A DNA stretch of 64,000 nucleotides from Pseudomonas chlororaphis subsp. chlororaphis (GCF_003945765.1 NZ_CP027712.1:682001-746000); one strand, 5' to 3'; positions 15,997 to 28,227 are shown, counted from the first letter of the stretch. The notes: generated by a model from the letters alone, not told the origin. Made by a program: numbers and translations.

Positions 15997-16299
15997 ATGA
16001 GCACCCTGATCGTTCAGCTGGATATGGAAGAGTTCTGCGAGGTGGCCGATCTACCGGCTGCCTATGTGATGGAAATCGTCGAGCACGGGATCCTCGATCC
16101 CCATGGCTCGGCGCCACGGGATTGGCGTTTCACCGATTACGAACTGGCGGTCGCCAAGCGCGCCGCCAAGTTGCGGCGTGATCTGGAGCTGGAGTGGGAA
16201 GGCGTCGCCCTGGCGCTGGAACTGCTCGATGAAGTCCGCGAATTGCGCACGGAAAACCAGATGCTCAAGCAGCGCCTGGGGCGTCTGCTCAGCGAGTGA
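15997..16299 (+). CDS. cbpM: Chaperone modulator CbpM
   Basis: 100-residue MerR-like helical protein that binds the CbpA J domain and blocks its co-chaperone and DNA-binding activity. It shows the conserved WRFTDYELAVAKRAAKLRRDLELEWEG-type helix pair and a C-terminal heptad-like region (ELLDEVRELRTENQMLKQRL). AAGGAG ribosome site. Located directly after cbpA, which fixes the assignment. Confidence 0.94.
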   Translation: MSTLIVQLDMEEFCEVADLPAAYVMEIVEHGILDPHGSAPRDWRFTDYELAVAKRAAKLRRDLELEWEGVALALELLDEVRELRTENQMLKQRLGRLLSE

Positions 16300-16306
16300 C
16301 GAGCGT

Positions 16307-16454
16307 CTGTAGGCGCTGCCGAGCTCGCGAGGCTGCGTTCGAGGACGGAGTCCTCGCAAAACCTGTATTAGCGGTTTACCTGAAGGAAAGCAGTGCCTGG
16401 TTCACGACCGCTTCGCGGTCGAGCGCAGCCTTGCGGGCTCGGCAGCGGCTACAG
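16307..16454. repeat. REPIN (class 2), copy 2
   Basis: CTGTAGGCGCTGCCGAGCTC at the left and GGGCTCGGCAGCGGCTACAG at the right. The flanks carry GAGC/GCTC in place of the usual AAGGC, and this longer copy (148 bp) has an inner GAGGACGGAGTCCTC palindrome. It lies between the convergent cbpM and sensor-kinase genes. Confidence 0.85.
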
Positions 16455-16480
16455 GGATGTCGGCAGTTTGCTCTCTACGA

Positions 16481-17617
16481 CTATTCGGCGTGGGACACCC
16501 GCGGCAGGGTCACGGTGAAGGTGGTGCCATCGGCCTCGCTGGAGCTGACCTCGATGCTGCCCTGGTGGGCGGTGACCACTTCCTTGACGATGAACAGGCC
16601 CAGGCCGAGGCTGGTGGAGGAGCTGCCGAGTTCTTCGTTGGCGCTGCGTACCAGCGGATCGAAGAGGGTACTCAAGGCTTCCTTGGGGATCGGCGGGCCG
16701 TAGTTGTGGATGGTCAGCAGCACCTGCTCGGCGGCGCCGGTGAGGGTGACGGTCACGGTGTGGTTATTGCTGCCATGCTGCAGGGCGTTGCCGATCAGGT
16801 TCTGCAGCATCTGCTCGATGCGCCCGCGATCCCAGATGCCATGGCTGTCGCCATGGAAGTTCAGCGCCGGCGTGCAGTCCGGCCAGCCGGCGCAGGCTTC
16901 GTCCATGGCCGCCTTGGCGGCACTGGCCATGTCCATGGGCGCCGGCTCGATGGGCAGGCTGCTGCCCAGGCGGCTGCGGACAAACTCCAGCAGGTCGCCG
17001 ACCATCGTCGCCATGTGCCGGGAGCTGCTCTTGATCCGCGACACGTAGGCCAGCGCATCGGCGTCCAGCGCGACTTTGCGCGCCAGCATCTCGGTGGACA
17101 TGCTCACCGCCTGCAAGGGGGTACGCAGGTCGTGGCCGAGAATCGCCAGGAAGATATCCCGCGAACGGTTGACCTGTTCGGCATAGGCTGCGGTGGACTC
17201 GGCCAATGCTTCGTCTATGGCCTCGTTGAAACGGATCATGTCCTGGAAATAGGCCAGTTCCGGTGACTCCAGGCTGGCGACCCAGAGGCGGATCACGCAG
17301 GCGCGCAGGTGGCGGAATTCCGAGGTCATCTGCACCAGGTCGAAGCCCACGTTGTGGCGCAATTCGCCATGGCTGGCGGCGGCTTCGTCGAGGCTCGGGG
17401 TCTTTTCCGGGCCTTCGCCCCGCGCCTTGGCGGCCTGTTCGCTGGCGGTCTGGGCAGTGCGCATGTCGCGAGCGGCGGCCAGCAGGATGGACTTGGCGTG
17501 GTCGCGCAATTGCAGGCGGGTCAGGGAGTCGGTATCGGGGGCAATGGATCGGGCGAACCGCTCCCACTCATCAACGATGCGATCAACCTGTTGCACGATG
17601 AAATCGGGTAGACGCAT
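16481..17617 (-). CDS. Soluble sensor histidine kinase
   Basis: 378 residues. A helical N-terminal region (about 1-150) has no membrane segment and resembles RsbR-type sensor domains (HNVGFDLVQMTSEFRHLRACV). The HisKA H-box is FLAILGHDLRTPLQAV with phospho-acceptor His162. The ATPase domain has N-box MLQNLIGNALQHG and G2 box SLGLGLFIVKEVV. No response regulator is adjacent, so it is an orphan kinase. It lies downstream of ureC on the same strand after a 155-bp gap with no clear terminator. Confidence 0.92.
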   Translation of the reverse strand: MRLPDFIVQQVDRIVDEWERFARSIAPDTDSLTRLQLRDHAKSILLAAARDMRTAQTASEQAAKARGEGPEKTPSLDEAAASHGELRHNVGFDLVQMTSEFRHLRACVIRLWVASLESPELAYFQDMIRFNEAIDEALAESTAAYAEQVNRSRDIFLAILGHDLRTPLQAVSMSTEMLARKVALDADALAYVSRIKSSSRHMATMVGDLLEFVRSRLGSSLPIEPAPMDMASAAKAAMDEACAGWPDCTPALNFHGDSHGIWDRGRIEQMLQNLIGNALQHGSNNHTVTVTLTGAAEQVLLTIHNYGPPIPKEALSTLFDPLVRSANEELGSSSTSLGLGLFIVKEVVTAHQGSIEVSSSEADGTTFTVTLPRVSHAE

Positions 17618-17772
17618 GGCCGGGAACCTTGTCAGGCAGCAAGAGTGAGGACGGCGTGTCGAATTCTAGTCGCGATTGAGCCGTTCAACACGGTAAGACG
17701 TCCGGCTTTGCTGACCGTTGGGCGGCCCGGATGGGCGCCCGTTGGATCCAGGTTTCTAGAACAGCCAGCTTT

Positions 17773-19473
<1,701 letters not shown>

Positions 19474-19502
19474 TGCACCTTCCTAAGAATTGAGTCGGGC
19501 AC

Positions 19503-19606
19503 CTGTAGCCGCTGCCGAAGGCTGCGCTAAGGGCCGAAGGACCTTCGTTCGCTTTGAAATGCTGGGGCCGCTGCGCAGCCATCGCAGCCTGCGGCAGCGG
19601 CTACCG
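19503..19606. repeat. REPIN (class 2), copy 3, between ureB and ureC
   Basis: CTGTAGCCGCTGCCGAAGGC and the inverted GCGGCAGCGGCTACCGG frame about 70 bp. The right end has one change (CTACCG for CTACAG). It occupies the ureB-ureC junction inside the operon. Confidence 0.88.
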
Positions 19607-19614
19607 GGATTGCA

Positions 19615-20459
<845 letters not shown>

Positions 20460-20993
20460 TCACTCCTTGTGGATGGTGGGCGGTGGCGCCCCCGGATCGA
20501 GGGTCAGCTGCATGAACGTCAGGTCCAGCCAGCGCCCGAACTTGGTGCCCACTTGCGGCATCTGGCCGGTGGCGACGAAGCCCAGGCGTTCGTGCAGGCG
20601 GATCGAGGCGGCATTGCCGCTTTCGATGGCCGCGACCATCACGTGTTTGTCGCAGGCCCCGGCGCGTTCGATCAGCGCGTGCATCAGGCGCGGGCCGAGG
20701 CCGTTGCCGCGCTGGTCGTTGCGCACATAGACCGAGTGCTCGACGGTATGGCGGAAGCCGTCGAAGGGCCGCCAGTCGCCGAACGAGGCATAACCGAGCA
20801 CGCTTTCGTCGGCGTCGACCGCCACCAGGATCGGATAACCCTGGGCCTGGCGGGCGCTGAACCAAGCCTGGCGATTGCCCAGGTCCACGGCCTGTTCGTT
20901 CCAGATCGCCGTGGTGTTGAGTACGGCGTCGTTATAGATATCGCGGATCGCCGGCAGGTCGGCATGCACCGCATCGCGGATGGAATACGTCAT
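20460..20993 (-). CDS. GNAT acetyltransferase, methionine sulfoximine/phosphinothricin type
   Basis: 177 residues, close to the Pat/Bar-like enzymes that acetylate methionine sulfoximine and phosphinothricin. Visible features are DLPAIRDIYNDAVLNTTAIW, YASFGDWRPFDGFRHTVEHS, the acetyl-CoA loop VRNDQRGNGLGPRLM and ESGNAASIRLHERLGF. In P. aeruginosa the homologue (PA4866) also lies between ureA and ureB. It may protect glutamine synthetase from inhibitors. The ATG at 20993 lies 8 bp after ureA. Confidence 0.92.
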   Translation of the reverse strand: MTYSIRDAVHADLPAIRDIYNDAVLNTTAIWNEQAVDLGNRQAWFSARQAQGYPILVAVDADESVLGYASFGDWRPFDGFRHTVEHSVYVRNDQRGNGLGPRLMHALIERAGACDKHVMVAAIESGNAASIRLHERLGFVATGQMPQVGTKFGRWLDLTFMQLTLDPGAPPPTIHKE

Positions 20994-21001
20994 GGGCGGC
21001 C

Positions 21002-21304
21002 TCAGGCGATCGGTTGGTGGACGGTGACCAGCTTGGTGCCGTCGGGGAAAGTCGCTTCCACCTGGATTTCCGGAATCATCTCCGGGATGCCTTCCATCAC
21101 TTGTTCGCGGGTCAGCAGGGTGGTGCCGTAGTGCATCAGCTCGGCCACGGTCTGGCCGTCGCGGGCGCCTTCGAGCAGCGCCGCGGAGATGTAGGCCATG
21201 GCTTCCGGGTAATTGAGCTTCACGCCACGGGCCAGGCGCCGTTCGGCCACCAGGCCGGCGGTGAAGATCAGCAGTTTGTCTTTTTCGCGTGGGGTCAGGT
21301 CCAT
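21002..21304 (-). CDS. ureA: Urease gamma subunit UreA
   Basis: 100 residues, the smallest urease subunit. It starts with the invariant [20 protein letters not shown] and ends [15 protein letters not shown]. Intact and of normal length. It follows ureD after about 200 bp filled by a class 2 REPIN. Confidence 0.98.
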   Translation of the reverse strand: MDLTPREKDKLLIFTAGLVAERRLARGVKLNYPEAMAYISAALLEGARDGQTVAELMHYGTTLLTREQVMEGIPEMIPEIQVEATFPDGTKLVTVHQPIA

Positions 21305-21354
21305 CGTTCAAAATCCGTTGTTGAGCCGTTGAAAGAGGGCATGGCGCGATGCAT

Positions 21355-21488
21355 CCGTAGCCGCTGCCGCAGGCTGCGATCGGCTCCGCAGGAGACGCAC
21401 CCTGGTTGACGCGATCTGCCTGATACACCGCAGCGTCTGGTTTGGCGCCCGCTACGCGGACGATCGCAGCCTGCGGCAGCGGCTACAG
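21355..21488. repeat. REPIN (class 2), copy 4, between ureD and ureA
   Basis: CCGTAGCCGCTGCCGCAGGC and the inverted GCCTGCGGCAGCGGCTACAG, 134 bp apart end to end, with an inner CGATCG pair. It fills most of the ureD-ureA junction. Confidence 0.9.
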
Positions 21489-21506
21489 GAAAGTCGTGTC
21501 GCTGTG

Positions 21507-22358
21507 TCATGTGTTCCAGATCCTCGGCGGCAGCGCCTCGCGCCCTAACAGGGCCGGGCGCAACAGGCGCCACAGGTCGATCAGCCAGGCGCGGGCCAGC
21601 AGCGTTTCGCTGGCCAGGCAGCGAGCCACCAGCAGGCCGGGCAGTTGCGTCAGGTCGCCGCGTACTGACCGATGTTCGGAGTGGTGCAGCGAACGGCAAC
21701 GCTCCAGCAGCTGGCTGTCGATCTCGCCGGTGGCCAGCAGGGTGGCGAAGACCGGCTGGCCGTCCAGGCCGATCGGTGAGTCGAGCAAACCGTCGCCGCC
21801 GCCGATGCGCTGGCGTTCGTGCCAGAGCAACTGGCCGTCGCGGCGGATGTCCAGGTGCGACTGGAAATGCCCGAGGTCGAAGCGCTCGTCGCTGGCCGGG
21901 CGGCCCAGCGCCACCACATCCCAATAGAACAGCCGGGCGTCGCCGTGCAGCTCGATACGGGTGCTCAGTTCGGCCTGAGCGGCGCTGAACACGATGGTTT
22001 CCTGGGGCAGCCATTCCAGGGTGGCGCCGGCGGCGACGTTCAATTCCAGGGTCTGATAGGCGGGCCCGTTGGCGCGATACCACTTGGCGGCGCCGGGGCT
22101 GGTCAGTTGCGCCCAGGCATCGCGCTCGACGCTGGCGCGGATTTGCAGGCGGTCGCCGCCGGCAATCCCGCCGGGCGGATGCACGATGATGTGCTGGCAG
22201 ACCTCGGGGCCCTCGGCGTACAGGTGCTTCTGCACCCGCAGCGGGCCCTTGTGTCGGCGCTGCACCGGGCGCGTGCTGTCGCCAAAGCGGGCGTAGCCGA
22301 GTTCCAGCTCGGCATGCCAGCTGGGGGTGAACAGGGCGGTGTGGGCTGGCAGGTTCAT
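21507..22358 (-). CDS. ureD: Urease accessory protein UreD
   Basis: 283 residues. The scaffold that binds apourease and, with UreF and UreG, forms the channel for nickel insertion. Conserved blocks are [45 protein letters not shown] and WLPQETIVF. First ure gene after urtE (42-bp gap). The other accessory genes (ureEFG) are 19 kb away in this window, so the accessory set is split. Confidence 0.96.
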   Translation of the reverse strand: MNLPAHTALFTPSWHAELELGYARFGDSTRPVQRRHKGPLRVQKHLYAEGPEVCQHIIVHPPGGIAGGDRLQIRASVERDAWAQLTSPGAAKWYRANGPAYQTLELNVAAGATLEWLPQETIVFSAAQAELSTRIELHGDARLFYWDVVALGRPASDERFDLGHFQSHLDIRRDGQLLWHERQRIGGGDGLLDSPIGLDGQPVFATLLATGEIDSQLLERCRSLHHSEHRSVRGDLTQLPGLLVARCLASETLLARAWLIDLWRLLRPALLGREALPPRIWNT

Positions 22359-22400
22359 GGTTCGTGCTTATTGTCTGGACGTTACAGGCTAGATCGTAAC

Positions 22401-23099
22401 TTAGATGGTAACCAGGCCGCGTACACCCTCGGCTTGCATATTTTCACCGCGGCCCTGCTGGACGATTTCGCCCCGGGACATCACCAGATACTGGTCGGCC
22501 AGTTCGGCGGCGAAGTCGTAGAACTGCTCCACCAACAGGATCGCCATGTCGCCGCGGGCCGCGAGTTTCTTGATCACCGCGCCGATTTCCTTGATCACCG
22601 ACGGCTGGATGCCCTCGGTGGGCTCGTCGAGGATCAACAGCCGCGGCCGGCTGGCCAGGGCCCGGCCGATGGCCAGTTGCTGTTGCTGGCCGCCGGACAG
22701 GTCGCCGCCGCGCCGCTGTTTCATTTGCAGCAGCACCGGGAACAGCTCGTAGATGAAGGCCGGCACTTCCTTGGCTTCGGAACCGGGGAAACGCGACAGC
22801 CCCATCAACAGGTTTTCTTCCACGGTCAGGCGGCCGAAGATTTCCCGGCCCTGGGGCACGTAGGCGATGCCGGCATGCACCCGTTGATGGGGCTTGTAGG
22901 CGGTGATGGCCTGGCCTTCCCAGTTCACCGTGCCTTCCTTGGCCGGCAGCAGGCCCATCAGGCACTTGAGCAGGGTGGTCTTGCCCACCCCGTTACGTCC
23001 GAGCAGGCAGGTGACTTCACCGACCTTCGCCTCGAAGCTCAGGCCGCGCAGGATGTGGCTACCGCCGTAGTACTGGTGCAACTTGTCGACTTGCAGCAT
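22401..23099 (-). CDS. urtE: Urea ABC transporter ATPase UrtE
   Basis: 232 residues. ABC ATPase with Walker A GRNGVGKTT, signature LSGGQQQ and Walker B LLILDEPTEG (EGIQPSVI follows, typical of LivF-like proteins). One of the two ATPases of the UrtABCDE urea importer. AAGGAA ribosome site. Separated from urtD by a class 2 REPIN. Confidence 0.95.
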   Translation of the reverse strand: MLQVDKLHQYYGGSHILRGLSFEAKVGEVTCLLGRNGVGKTTLLKCLMGLLPAKEGTVNWEGQAITAYKPHQRVHAGIAYVPQGREIFGRLTVEENLLMGLSRFPGSEAKEVPAFIYELFPVLLQMKQRRGGDLSGGQQQQLAIGRALASRPRLLILDEPTEGIQPSVIKEIGAVIKKLAARGDMAILLVEQFYDFAAELADQYLVMSRGEIVQQGRGENMQAEGVRGLVTI

Positions 23100-23128
23100 T
23101 TCCGGTTCCTTCTGGCTTGCGCCGATCG

Positions 23129-23247
23129 CTGTAGCCGCTGCCGAAGGCTGCGATCGGCCTCGAAGAGGACGTGCTCTTGGGGGCCTCGGAAGGCCCTGCG
23201 GGTCGAGCGCGACCCCGGCCTATCGCAGCCTGCGGCAGCGGCTACAG
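23129..23247. repeat. REPIN (class 2), copy 5, between urtD and urtE
   Basis: CTGTAGCCGCTGCCGAAGGC and the inverted GCCTGCGGCAGCGGCTACAG, with an inner CTTGGGGGCCTCGGAAGGCC hairpin. It fills the urtD-urtE gap. Confidence 0.9.
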
Positions 23248-23268
23248 GATCATGTGGTGTTCGAGGGA

Positions 23269-24129
23269 TCAGCGGCCGAGATAGACCTCGATCACCCGTT
23301 CGTTTTCCTGCACCTGTTCCAGCGACCCTTCGGCCAGCACGCTGCCCTGGTGCAGCACGGTGACGTGGTCGGCGATCGAGCCGACGAAGCCCATGTCGTG
23401 CTCCACCACCATCAGCGAATGCTTGCCCGCCAGGCGCTTGAACAGCTCGGCGGTGAACTCGGTCTCGGCATCGGTCATGCCCGCCACCGGCTCGTCGAGC
23501 AGCAGCAACTGTGGGTCCTGCATCAGTAGCATGCCGATTTCCAGGAACTGCTTCTGGCCGTGGGACAGCAGGCCGGCCTGGCGTTCCACCGAGGCGGTCA
23601 GGCGAATGGTTTCCAGCACTTCGTCGATGCGGTCTTTCTGCTCGCCGGAGAGTTTCGCCCGCAGGCTGGCCCATACCGACTTGTCGGTGTTCTGCGCCAG
23701 CTCCAGGTTTTCGAACACGCTCAGGGCTTCGAACACCGTGGGTTTCTGGAACTTGCGGCCGATGCCGGCCTGGGCGATCTGCACCTCGCTCATCTGCGTC
23801 AGGTCCAGGGTTTCGCCGAACCAGGCCTTGCCGTGGGTGGGCCGGGTCTTGCCGGTGATCACGTCCATCAGGGTGGTCTTGCCCGCGCCGTTGGGGCCGA
23901 TGATGCAACGCAGCTCGCCGACGCCGATGTACAGGTTCAGGTCGTTGAGCGCCTTGAAGCCATCGAAGCTGACGCTGATGTCTTCCAGGGTCAGGATGGT
24001 GCCGTGGCGGGTGTTCAGGCCCTTGCCGGCGGCCTGGCCGAGGCCGATGGCGTCGCGGCTGGCGCCTGCATCCTTGTTGGCATCGAGGATAGGTTCGAGC
24101 ATGAATTCGGCCGTCGGTGTGATTCTCAT
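23269..24129 (-). CDS. urtD: Urea ABC transporter ATPase UrtD
   Basis: 286 residues. The LivG-like ATPase of the urea importer. An unusual N-terminal extension (about 1-40) precedes LTLEDISVSFDGFKAL. Walker A is GPNGAGKTT, signature LSHGQKQ, Walker B LLLLDEPVAG. The ATG at 24129 overlaps the urtC stop by 4 bp, supporting the extended start; an internal ATG at residue 10 is the alternative. Confidence 0.94.
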   Translation of the reverse strand: MRITPTAEFMLEPILDANKDAGASRDAIGLGQAAGKGLNTRHGTILTLEDISVSFDGFKALNDLNLYIGVGELRCIIGPNGAGKTTLMDVITGKTRPTHGKAWFGETLDLTQMSEVQIAQAGIGRKFQKPTVFEALSVFENLELAQNTDKSVWASLRAKLSGEQKDRIDEVLETIRLTASVERQAGLLSHGQKQFLEIGMLLMQDPQLLLLDEPVAGMTDAETEFTAELFKRLAGKHSLMVVEHDMGFVGSIADHVTVLHQGSVLAEGSLEQVQENERVIEVYLGR

Positions 24130-25205
24130 GATTCGCCCCTTTTCTTCAGCAAGCCGATGATGCCTTTGGGCAAATACAGGGTGACGATGATGAAGAGCGC
24201 CCCAAGGAAGAACAGCCAGTACTCCGGGAAGGCCACGGTGAACCAGCTCTTCATGCCGTTGACCACGCCGGCGCCGAGCAATGGGCCGATCAGCGTGCCG
24301 CGACCGCCCAGGGCGACCCACACGGCGGCCTCGATGGAGTTGGTCGGCGACATTTCGCTGGGGTTGATGATGCCCACTTGCGGTACATACAACGCCCCCG
24401 CCAGGCCGCACAGCACCGCGCTCAGCACCCAGACGAACAGCTTGAAGCCGCGTGGGTCGTAGCCGCAGAACATCAGGCGGTTTTCCGCGTCCCGCAGCGC
24501 GGTCAGCACCCGGCCGAACTTGCTCCGGGCCAGGCGCCAGCCGATATACAGGCTGGCCACCAGCAACAGCACGGTGGCCAGGAACAGCACTGCGCGGGTC
24601 CCAGGCTCGGTGATGCCGAAGCCGAGGATGGTGCGGAAGTTGGTGAAGCCGTTGTTGCCGCCAAACCCGGTCTCGTTGCGAAAGAACAGGAGCATGCCGG
24701 CGAAGGTCAGGGCCTGGGTCATGATCGAGAAATACACGCCCTTGATCCGCGAGCGGAAGGCGAAGAAACCGAACACCAGCGCCAGCAAGCCCGGCGCCAG
24801 CACCACCAGGCACAGGGCCCAGAGGAAGCTGCCGGTGCCGCTCCAGTACCACGGCAGCTCGGTCCACGAGAGGAAGGTCATGAACGCCGGCAGGCTGTCC
24901 CCCGCGGCCTGGCGCATCAGGTACATGCCCATGGCGTAGCCGCCGAGGGCGAAGAACAGGCCATGGCCCAGGGACAGCAGCCCGGCATACCCCCAGACCA
25001 GGTCCAGGGCCAGGGCGACGATGGCGTAGCAGAGGATCTTGCCCACCAGAGTCAAGGTGTAGGCCGAAACGTGCAGCGGGTTGTCCGGCGTCAGCAGCGA
25101 GAGCAGCGGCAGGGCCAGCAGCACCACCAGGATCAGCGCGCCGACGGCGCCGGAAACCTTGGGCCCGGCCTTCTGGCTGGCGGTAATGAGCAATGGTTGA
25201 TTCAT
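24126..25205 (-). CDS. urtC: Urea ABC transporter permease UrtC
   Basis: 359 residues with about ten membrane helices, LivM-like. Conserved segments include YAGLLSLGHGLFFALGGYAMG and GVVNGMKSWF. Forms the membrane channel with UrtB. The start overlaps the urtB stop by one base and the end overlaps urtD by 4 bp, so urtB-urtC-urtD are translationally coupled. Confidence 0.95.
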   Translation of the reverse strand: MNQPLLITASQKAGPKVSGAVGALILVVLLALPLLSLLTPDNPLHVSAYTLTLVGKILCYAIVALALDLVWGYAGLLSLGHGLFFALGGYAMGMYLMRQAAGDSLPAFMTFLSWTELPWYWSGTGSFLWALCLVVLAPGLLALVFGFFAFRSRIKGVYFSIMTQALTFAGMLLFFRNETGFGGNNGFTNFRTILGFGITEPGTRAVLFLATVLLLVASLYIGWRLARSKFGRVLTALRDAENRLMFCGYDPRGFKLFVWVLSAVLCGLAGALYVPQVGIINPSEMSPTNSIEAAVWVALGGRGTLIGPLLGAGVVNGMKSWFTVAFPEYWLFFLGALFIIVTLYLPKGIIGLLKKRGES

Positions 25206-26707
25206 CAGTCGATCACCCGTCCTTTCAATGCGAAGAGGCCTTGCGGACGTTTCTGGATAAACAGAATGATCAGCGCGAGGATCAGGATCTTGCCGAGCAC
25301 GGCGCCGATCTGGGGTTCGAGAATCTTGTTGGCTACCCCCAGGCCGAACGCGGCGAACACGCTACCGGCCAGTTGGCCGACGCCGCCGAGCACCACCACC
25401 AGGAACGAGTCGATGATGTAGCTCTGGCCCAGGTCCGGGCCGACGTTGCCGATCTGGCTCAGGGCCACGCCACCGAGACCGGCGATGCCGGAACCGAGGC
25501 CGAAGGCAAGCATGTCGACCCGTCCGGTGGGCACGCCGCAGCAGGCGGCCATGTTGCGGTTCTGGGTGACCGCACGCACGTTCAAGCCCAGGCGGGTCTT
25601 GTTCAGCAGCAGCCAAGTGAGTACGACGACAAACAGCGCGAAGGCAATGATCACGATGCGGTTGTAGGGCAGCACCAGGTTGGGCAGCACCTGGATCCCG
25701 CCGGACAGCCAGGCCGGGTTCGACACCTCGACGTTCTGCGCGCCGAACACCAGGCGCACCAGCTGGATCAGCATCAGGCTGATGCCCCAGGTGGCGAGCA
25801 GGGTTTCCAGCGGCCGGCCGTAGAGATGGCGGATCACCGTGCGTTCCAGGGCCATGCCGATGCCGGCGGTGACGAAGAACGCCACCGGCAGGGCGATCAG
25901 CGGATAGAACTCGATGGCCTGCGGGGCGTAGCGCTGGAACAGCAGCTGCACCATGTAGGTGGAGTAGGCGCCGAGCATCAGCATCTCGCCGTGGGCCATG
26001 TTGATCACCCCGAGCAGGCCGAAGGTGATCGCCAGGCCCAGGGCCGCCAGCAGCAGGATCGAGCCCAGGGACATGCCGCTGAAGGCCTGTCCGAGCACCT
26101 CGCCCACCAGCAGCTTGCGCTTGACCTGGGCCAGGCTGGTTTCGGCGGCGGTGCGCACCCCGGCATCGGCTTCCACGCCGGGTTCGAGCAGGCCTTCGAG
26201 GCGGGTGCGGGCCAGCGGGTCGCCGGTTTCACCCAGCAGGCGCACCGCAGCCAGGCGCACGGCCGGGTCGCTGTCCACCAGTTGCAGGTTGGCCAGGGCC
26301 AGGCTCAGGGCGTCGTGTACGGCCTGGTCCTGTTCGGCGGCCAGGCTGGCATCGAGGAATTTCAGCTGCGCCGGCTTGGCGCTTTTCTGCAACTGCTGCG
26401 CGGCGGCCAGGCGGATCTTTGCGTCGGCGGCGAGCAGTTGATGGCTGGCCATGGCGGTGTCGATCAGACCCCGCAGGCGATTGTTCAGGCGCAAGGTCTT
26501 GGCTTGGCCATCGACGGTCAGCTGGCCTTGCTGCAAGGCGCCAAGCAGTTCGAGGCGCGCCGGGTCGGGCTGCGCGGCCCAGCTTTCCAGCAGCCTGGCC
26601 TGTTGCGTGGCGTTGGCCGCGACGAAGTCTTCGGCGTCGCCGGCGCTGGCGGCCAATGGCAGCAACAGCAGGCAGGCGAGGATGAAACGGTAGAGGGCAG
26701 TGGGCAT
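25205..26707 (-). CDS. urtB: Urea ABC transporter permease UrtB
   Basis: 500 residues. A signal peptide (about 1-22) and a helical periplasmic region (about 25-195) precede the LivH-like permease domain (about 205-495), which holds LGLAITFGLLGVINMAHGEM. The long N-terminal region is normal for UrtB and distinguishes it from LivH. Follows urtA across a class 2 REPIN. Confidence 0.95.
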   Translation of the reverse strand: MPTALYRFILACLLLLPLAASAGDAEDFVAANATQQARLLESWAAQPDPARLELLGALQQGQLTVDGQAKTLRLNNRLRGLIDTAMASHQLLAADAKIRLAAAQQLQKSAKPAQLKFLDASLAAEQDQAVHDALSLALANLQLVDSDPAVRLAAVRLLGETGDPLARTRLEGLLEPGVEADAGVRTAAETSLAQVKRKLLVGEVLGQAFSGMSLGSILLLAALGLAITFGLLGVINMAHGEMLMLGAYSTYMVQLLFQRYAPQAIEFYPLIALPVAFFVTAGIGMALERTVIRHLYGRPLETLLATWGISLMLIQLVRLVFGAQNVEVSNPAWLSGGIQVLPNLVLPYNRIVIIAFALFVVVLTWLLLNKTRLGLNVRAVTQNRNMAACCGVPTGRVDMLAFGLGSGIAGLGGVALSQIGNVGPDLGQSYIIDSFLVVVLGGVGQLAGSVFAAFGLGVANKILEPQIGAVLGKILILALIILFIQKRPQGLFALKGRVID

Positions 26708-26734
26708 ATCAATGGCCTTGCGCGGAGCGTGGGT

Positions 26735-26835
26735 CTGTAGCCGCTGCCGCAGGCTGCGATCGGCCTCGCAGAGGACGTGCTCTCGAGGGCCTCAAGGTCC
26801 TGCGGACCTGTCGCAGCCTGCGGCAGCGGCTACAG
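26735..26835. repeat. REPIN (class 2), copy 6, between urtA and urtB
   Basis: CTGTAGCCGCTGCCGCAGGC and the inverted GCCTGCGGCAGCGGCTACAG. It lies in the urtA-urtB gap, where a stable hairpin could protect the highly expressed urtA message or reduce expression of downstream genes. Confidence 0.9.
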
Positions 26836-26880
26836 AGGTTGTGCCGGACGCGGGAGCGGCGGCCGGCATCCATCCGTTGC

Positions 26881-28146
26881 TTAGTTGCTCTTCACCGCGT
26901 AGTCCGGCTTCTTGTCGTTGCCCGGGATGAACGGGCTCCACGGTTGGGCGCGGATCGGGCCTTCGGTCTGCCAGACCACGTTGAACTGACCGTCCGGCTG
27001 GATCTCGCCGATCATCACCGGCTTGTGCAGGTGGTGGTTGGTCTTGTCCATGGTCAGGGTGTAGCCCGACGGCGCGGCGAAGGTCTGGCCGGCCAGGGCT
27101 TCGCGGACCTTGTCGACGTCGGTGGACTTGGCTTTCTCCACCGCCTGGGCCCACATGTGGATGCCGACGTAGGTGGCCTCCATCGGGTCGTTGGTCACGG
27201 CTTTATCCGCGCCCGGCAGCTTCTTGGCCTTGGCGTAGGCTTTCCAGTCGGCGACGAACTTCTGGTTCACCGGGTTCTCCACGGACTCGAAGTAGTTCCA
27301 GGCCGCGAGGTTGCCCACCAGCGGCTTGGTGTCGATGCCGCGCAGTTCTTCCTCGCCCACGGAGAAGGCCACCACCGGTACGTCGGTGGCTTTCAGGCCC
27401 TGGTTGGCCAGCTCTTTGTAGAACGGCACGTTGGAGTCGCCGTTGACCGTGGAGATGACCGCGGTCTTGCCGCCGGCGGAGAACTTCTTGATGTTGGCGA
27501 CGATGGTCTGGTAGTCGCTGTGGCCGAATGGGGTGTAGACCTCTTCGATGTCCTTGTCGGCCACGCCCTTGGAATGCAGGAACGAGCGCAGGATCTTGTT
27601 GGTGGTGCGCGGGTAGACATAGTCGGTGCCGAGCAGGAAGAAGCGCTTGGCGCTGCCGCCGTCTTCACTCATCAGGTATTCCACCGCCGGGATCGCCTGC
27701 TGGTTAGGCGCCGCGCCGGTGTAGAACACGTTCGGCGACATCTCTTCGCCTTCGTATTGCACCGGGTAGAACAGCAGGCCGTTGAGTTCCTCGAACACCG
27801 GCAGCACCGACTTGCGCGACACCGAGGTCCAGCAGCCGAACACCACGGCGACCTTGTCCTGGGTCAGCAGCTGGCGGCCCTTCTCGGCGAACAGCGGCCA
27901 GTTCGACGCCGGGTCGACCACCACCGCCTCGAGCTGCTTGCCGTTGACGCCGCCCTTGGCGTTGATCTCGTCAATGGTCATCAGCGCCATGTCCTTGAGC
28001 GAGGTTTCGGAGATCGCCATGGTCCCCGACAGCGAATGCAGGATGCCGACCTTGATGGTCTCGGCGGCCTGGACGGTCCAGGTCATGCCCATCGCGGCAA
28101 TGCTTGCCGTGAGTGTGAAAGCCTTGATCAAGCTGCGACGCTTCAT
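26881..28146 (-). CDS. urtA: Urea ABC transporter substrate-binding protein UrtA
   Basis: 421 residues. A signal sequence of about 27 residues starts with MKRRSLIKAF, resembling a twin-arginine motif, and is cut near VQAAE. The mature protein begins with TIKVGILHSLSGTMAISE, the type 1 periplasmic-binding fold of urea and amide binders. Captures urea in the periplasm for UrtBCDE. First gene of the block; a sigma54-type promoter precedes it. Confidence 0.96.
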   Translation of the reverse strand: MKRRSLIKAFTLTASIAAMGMTWTVQAAETIKVGILHSLSGTMAISETSLKDMALMTIDEINAKGGVNGKQLEAVVVDPASNWPLFAEKGRQLLTQDKVAVVFGCWTSVSRKSVLPVFEELNGLLFYPVQYEGEEMSPNVFYTGAAPNQQAIPAVEYLMSEDGGSAKRFFLLGTDYVYPRTTNKILRSFLHSKGVADKDIEEVYTPFGHSDYQTIVANIKKFSAGGKTAVISTVNGDSNVPFYKELANQGLKATDVPVVAFSVGEEELRGIDTKPLVGNLAAWNYFESVENPVNQKFVADWKAYAKAKKLPGADKAVTNDPMEATYVGIHMWAQAVEKAKSTDVDKVREALAGQTFAAPSGYTLTMDKTNHHLHKPVMIGEIQPDGQFNVVWQTEGPIRAQPWSPFIPGNDKKPDYAVKSN

Positions 28147-28210
28147 TGTGCGATCTCCATGAACTTATGAGTTTTCTTGGTTGGCAGATGCGGACTACTG
28201 AAGGGCTGTT

Positions 28211-28227
28211 TTGCAAGGGGTGTGCCT
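28211..28227 (-). promoter_or_regulatory. Sigma54 (-24/-12) promoter for the urt-ure block
   Basis: The minus strand reads AGGCACACCCCTTGCAA, matching TGGCAC-N5-TTGCW with the invariant GG and GC in place. It lies about 65 bp upstream of the urtA ATG. With the NtrC-like site further upstream it points to nitrogen-limitation control. Confidence 0.65.
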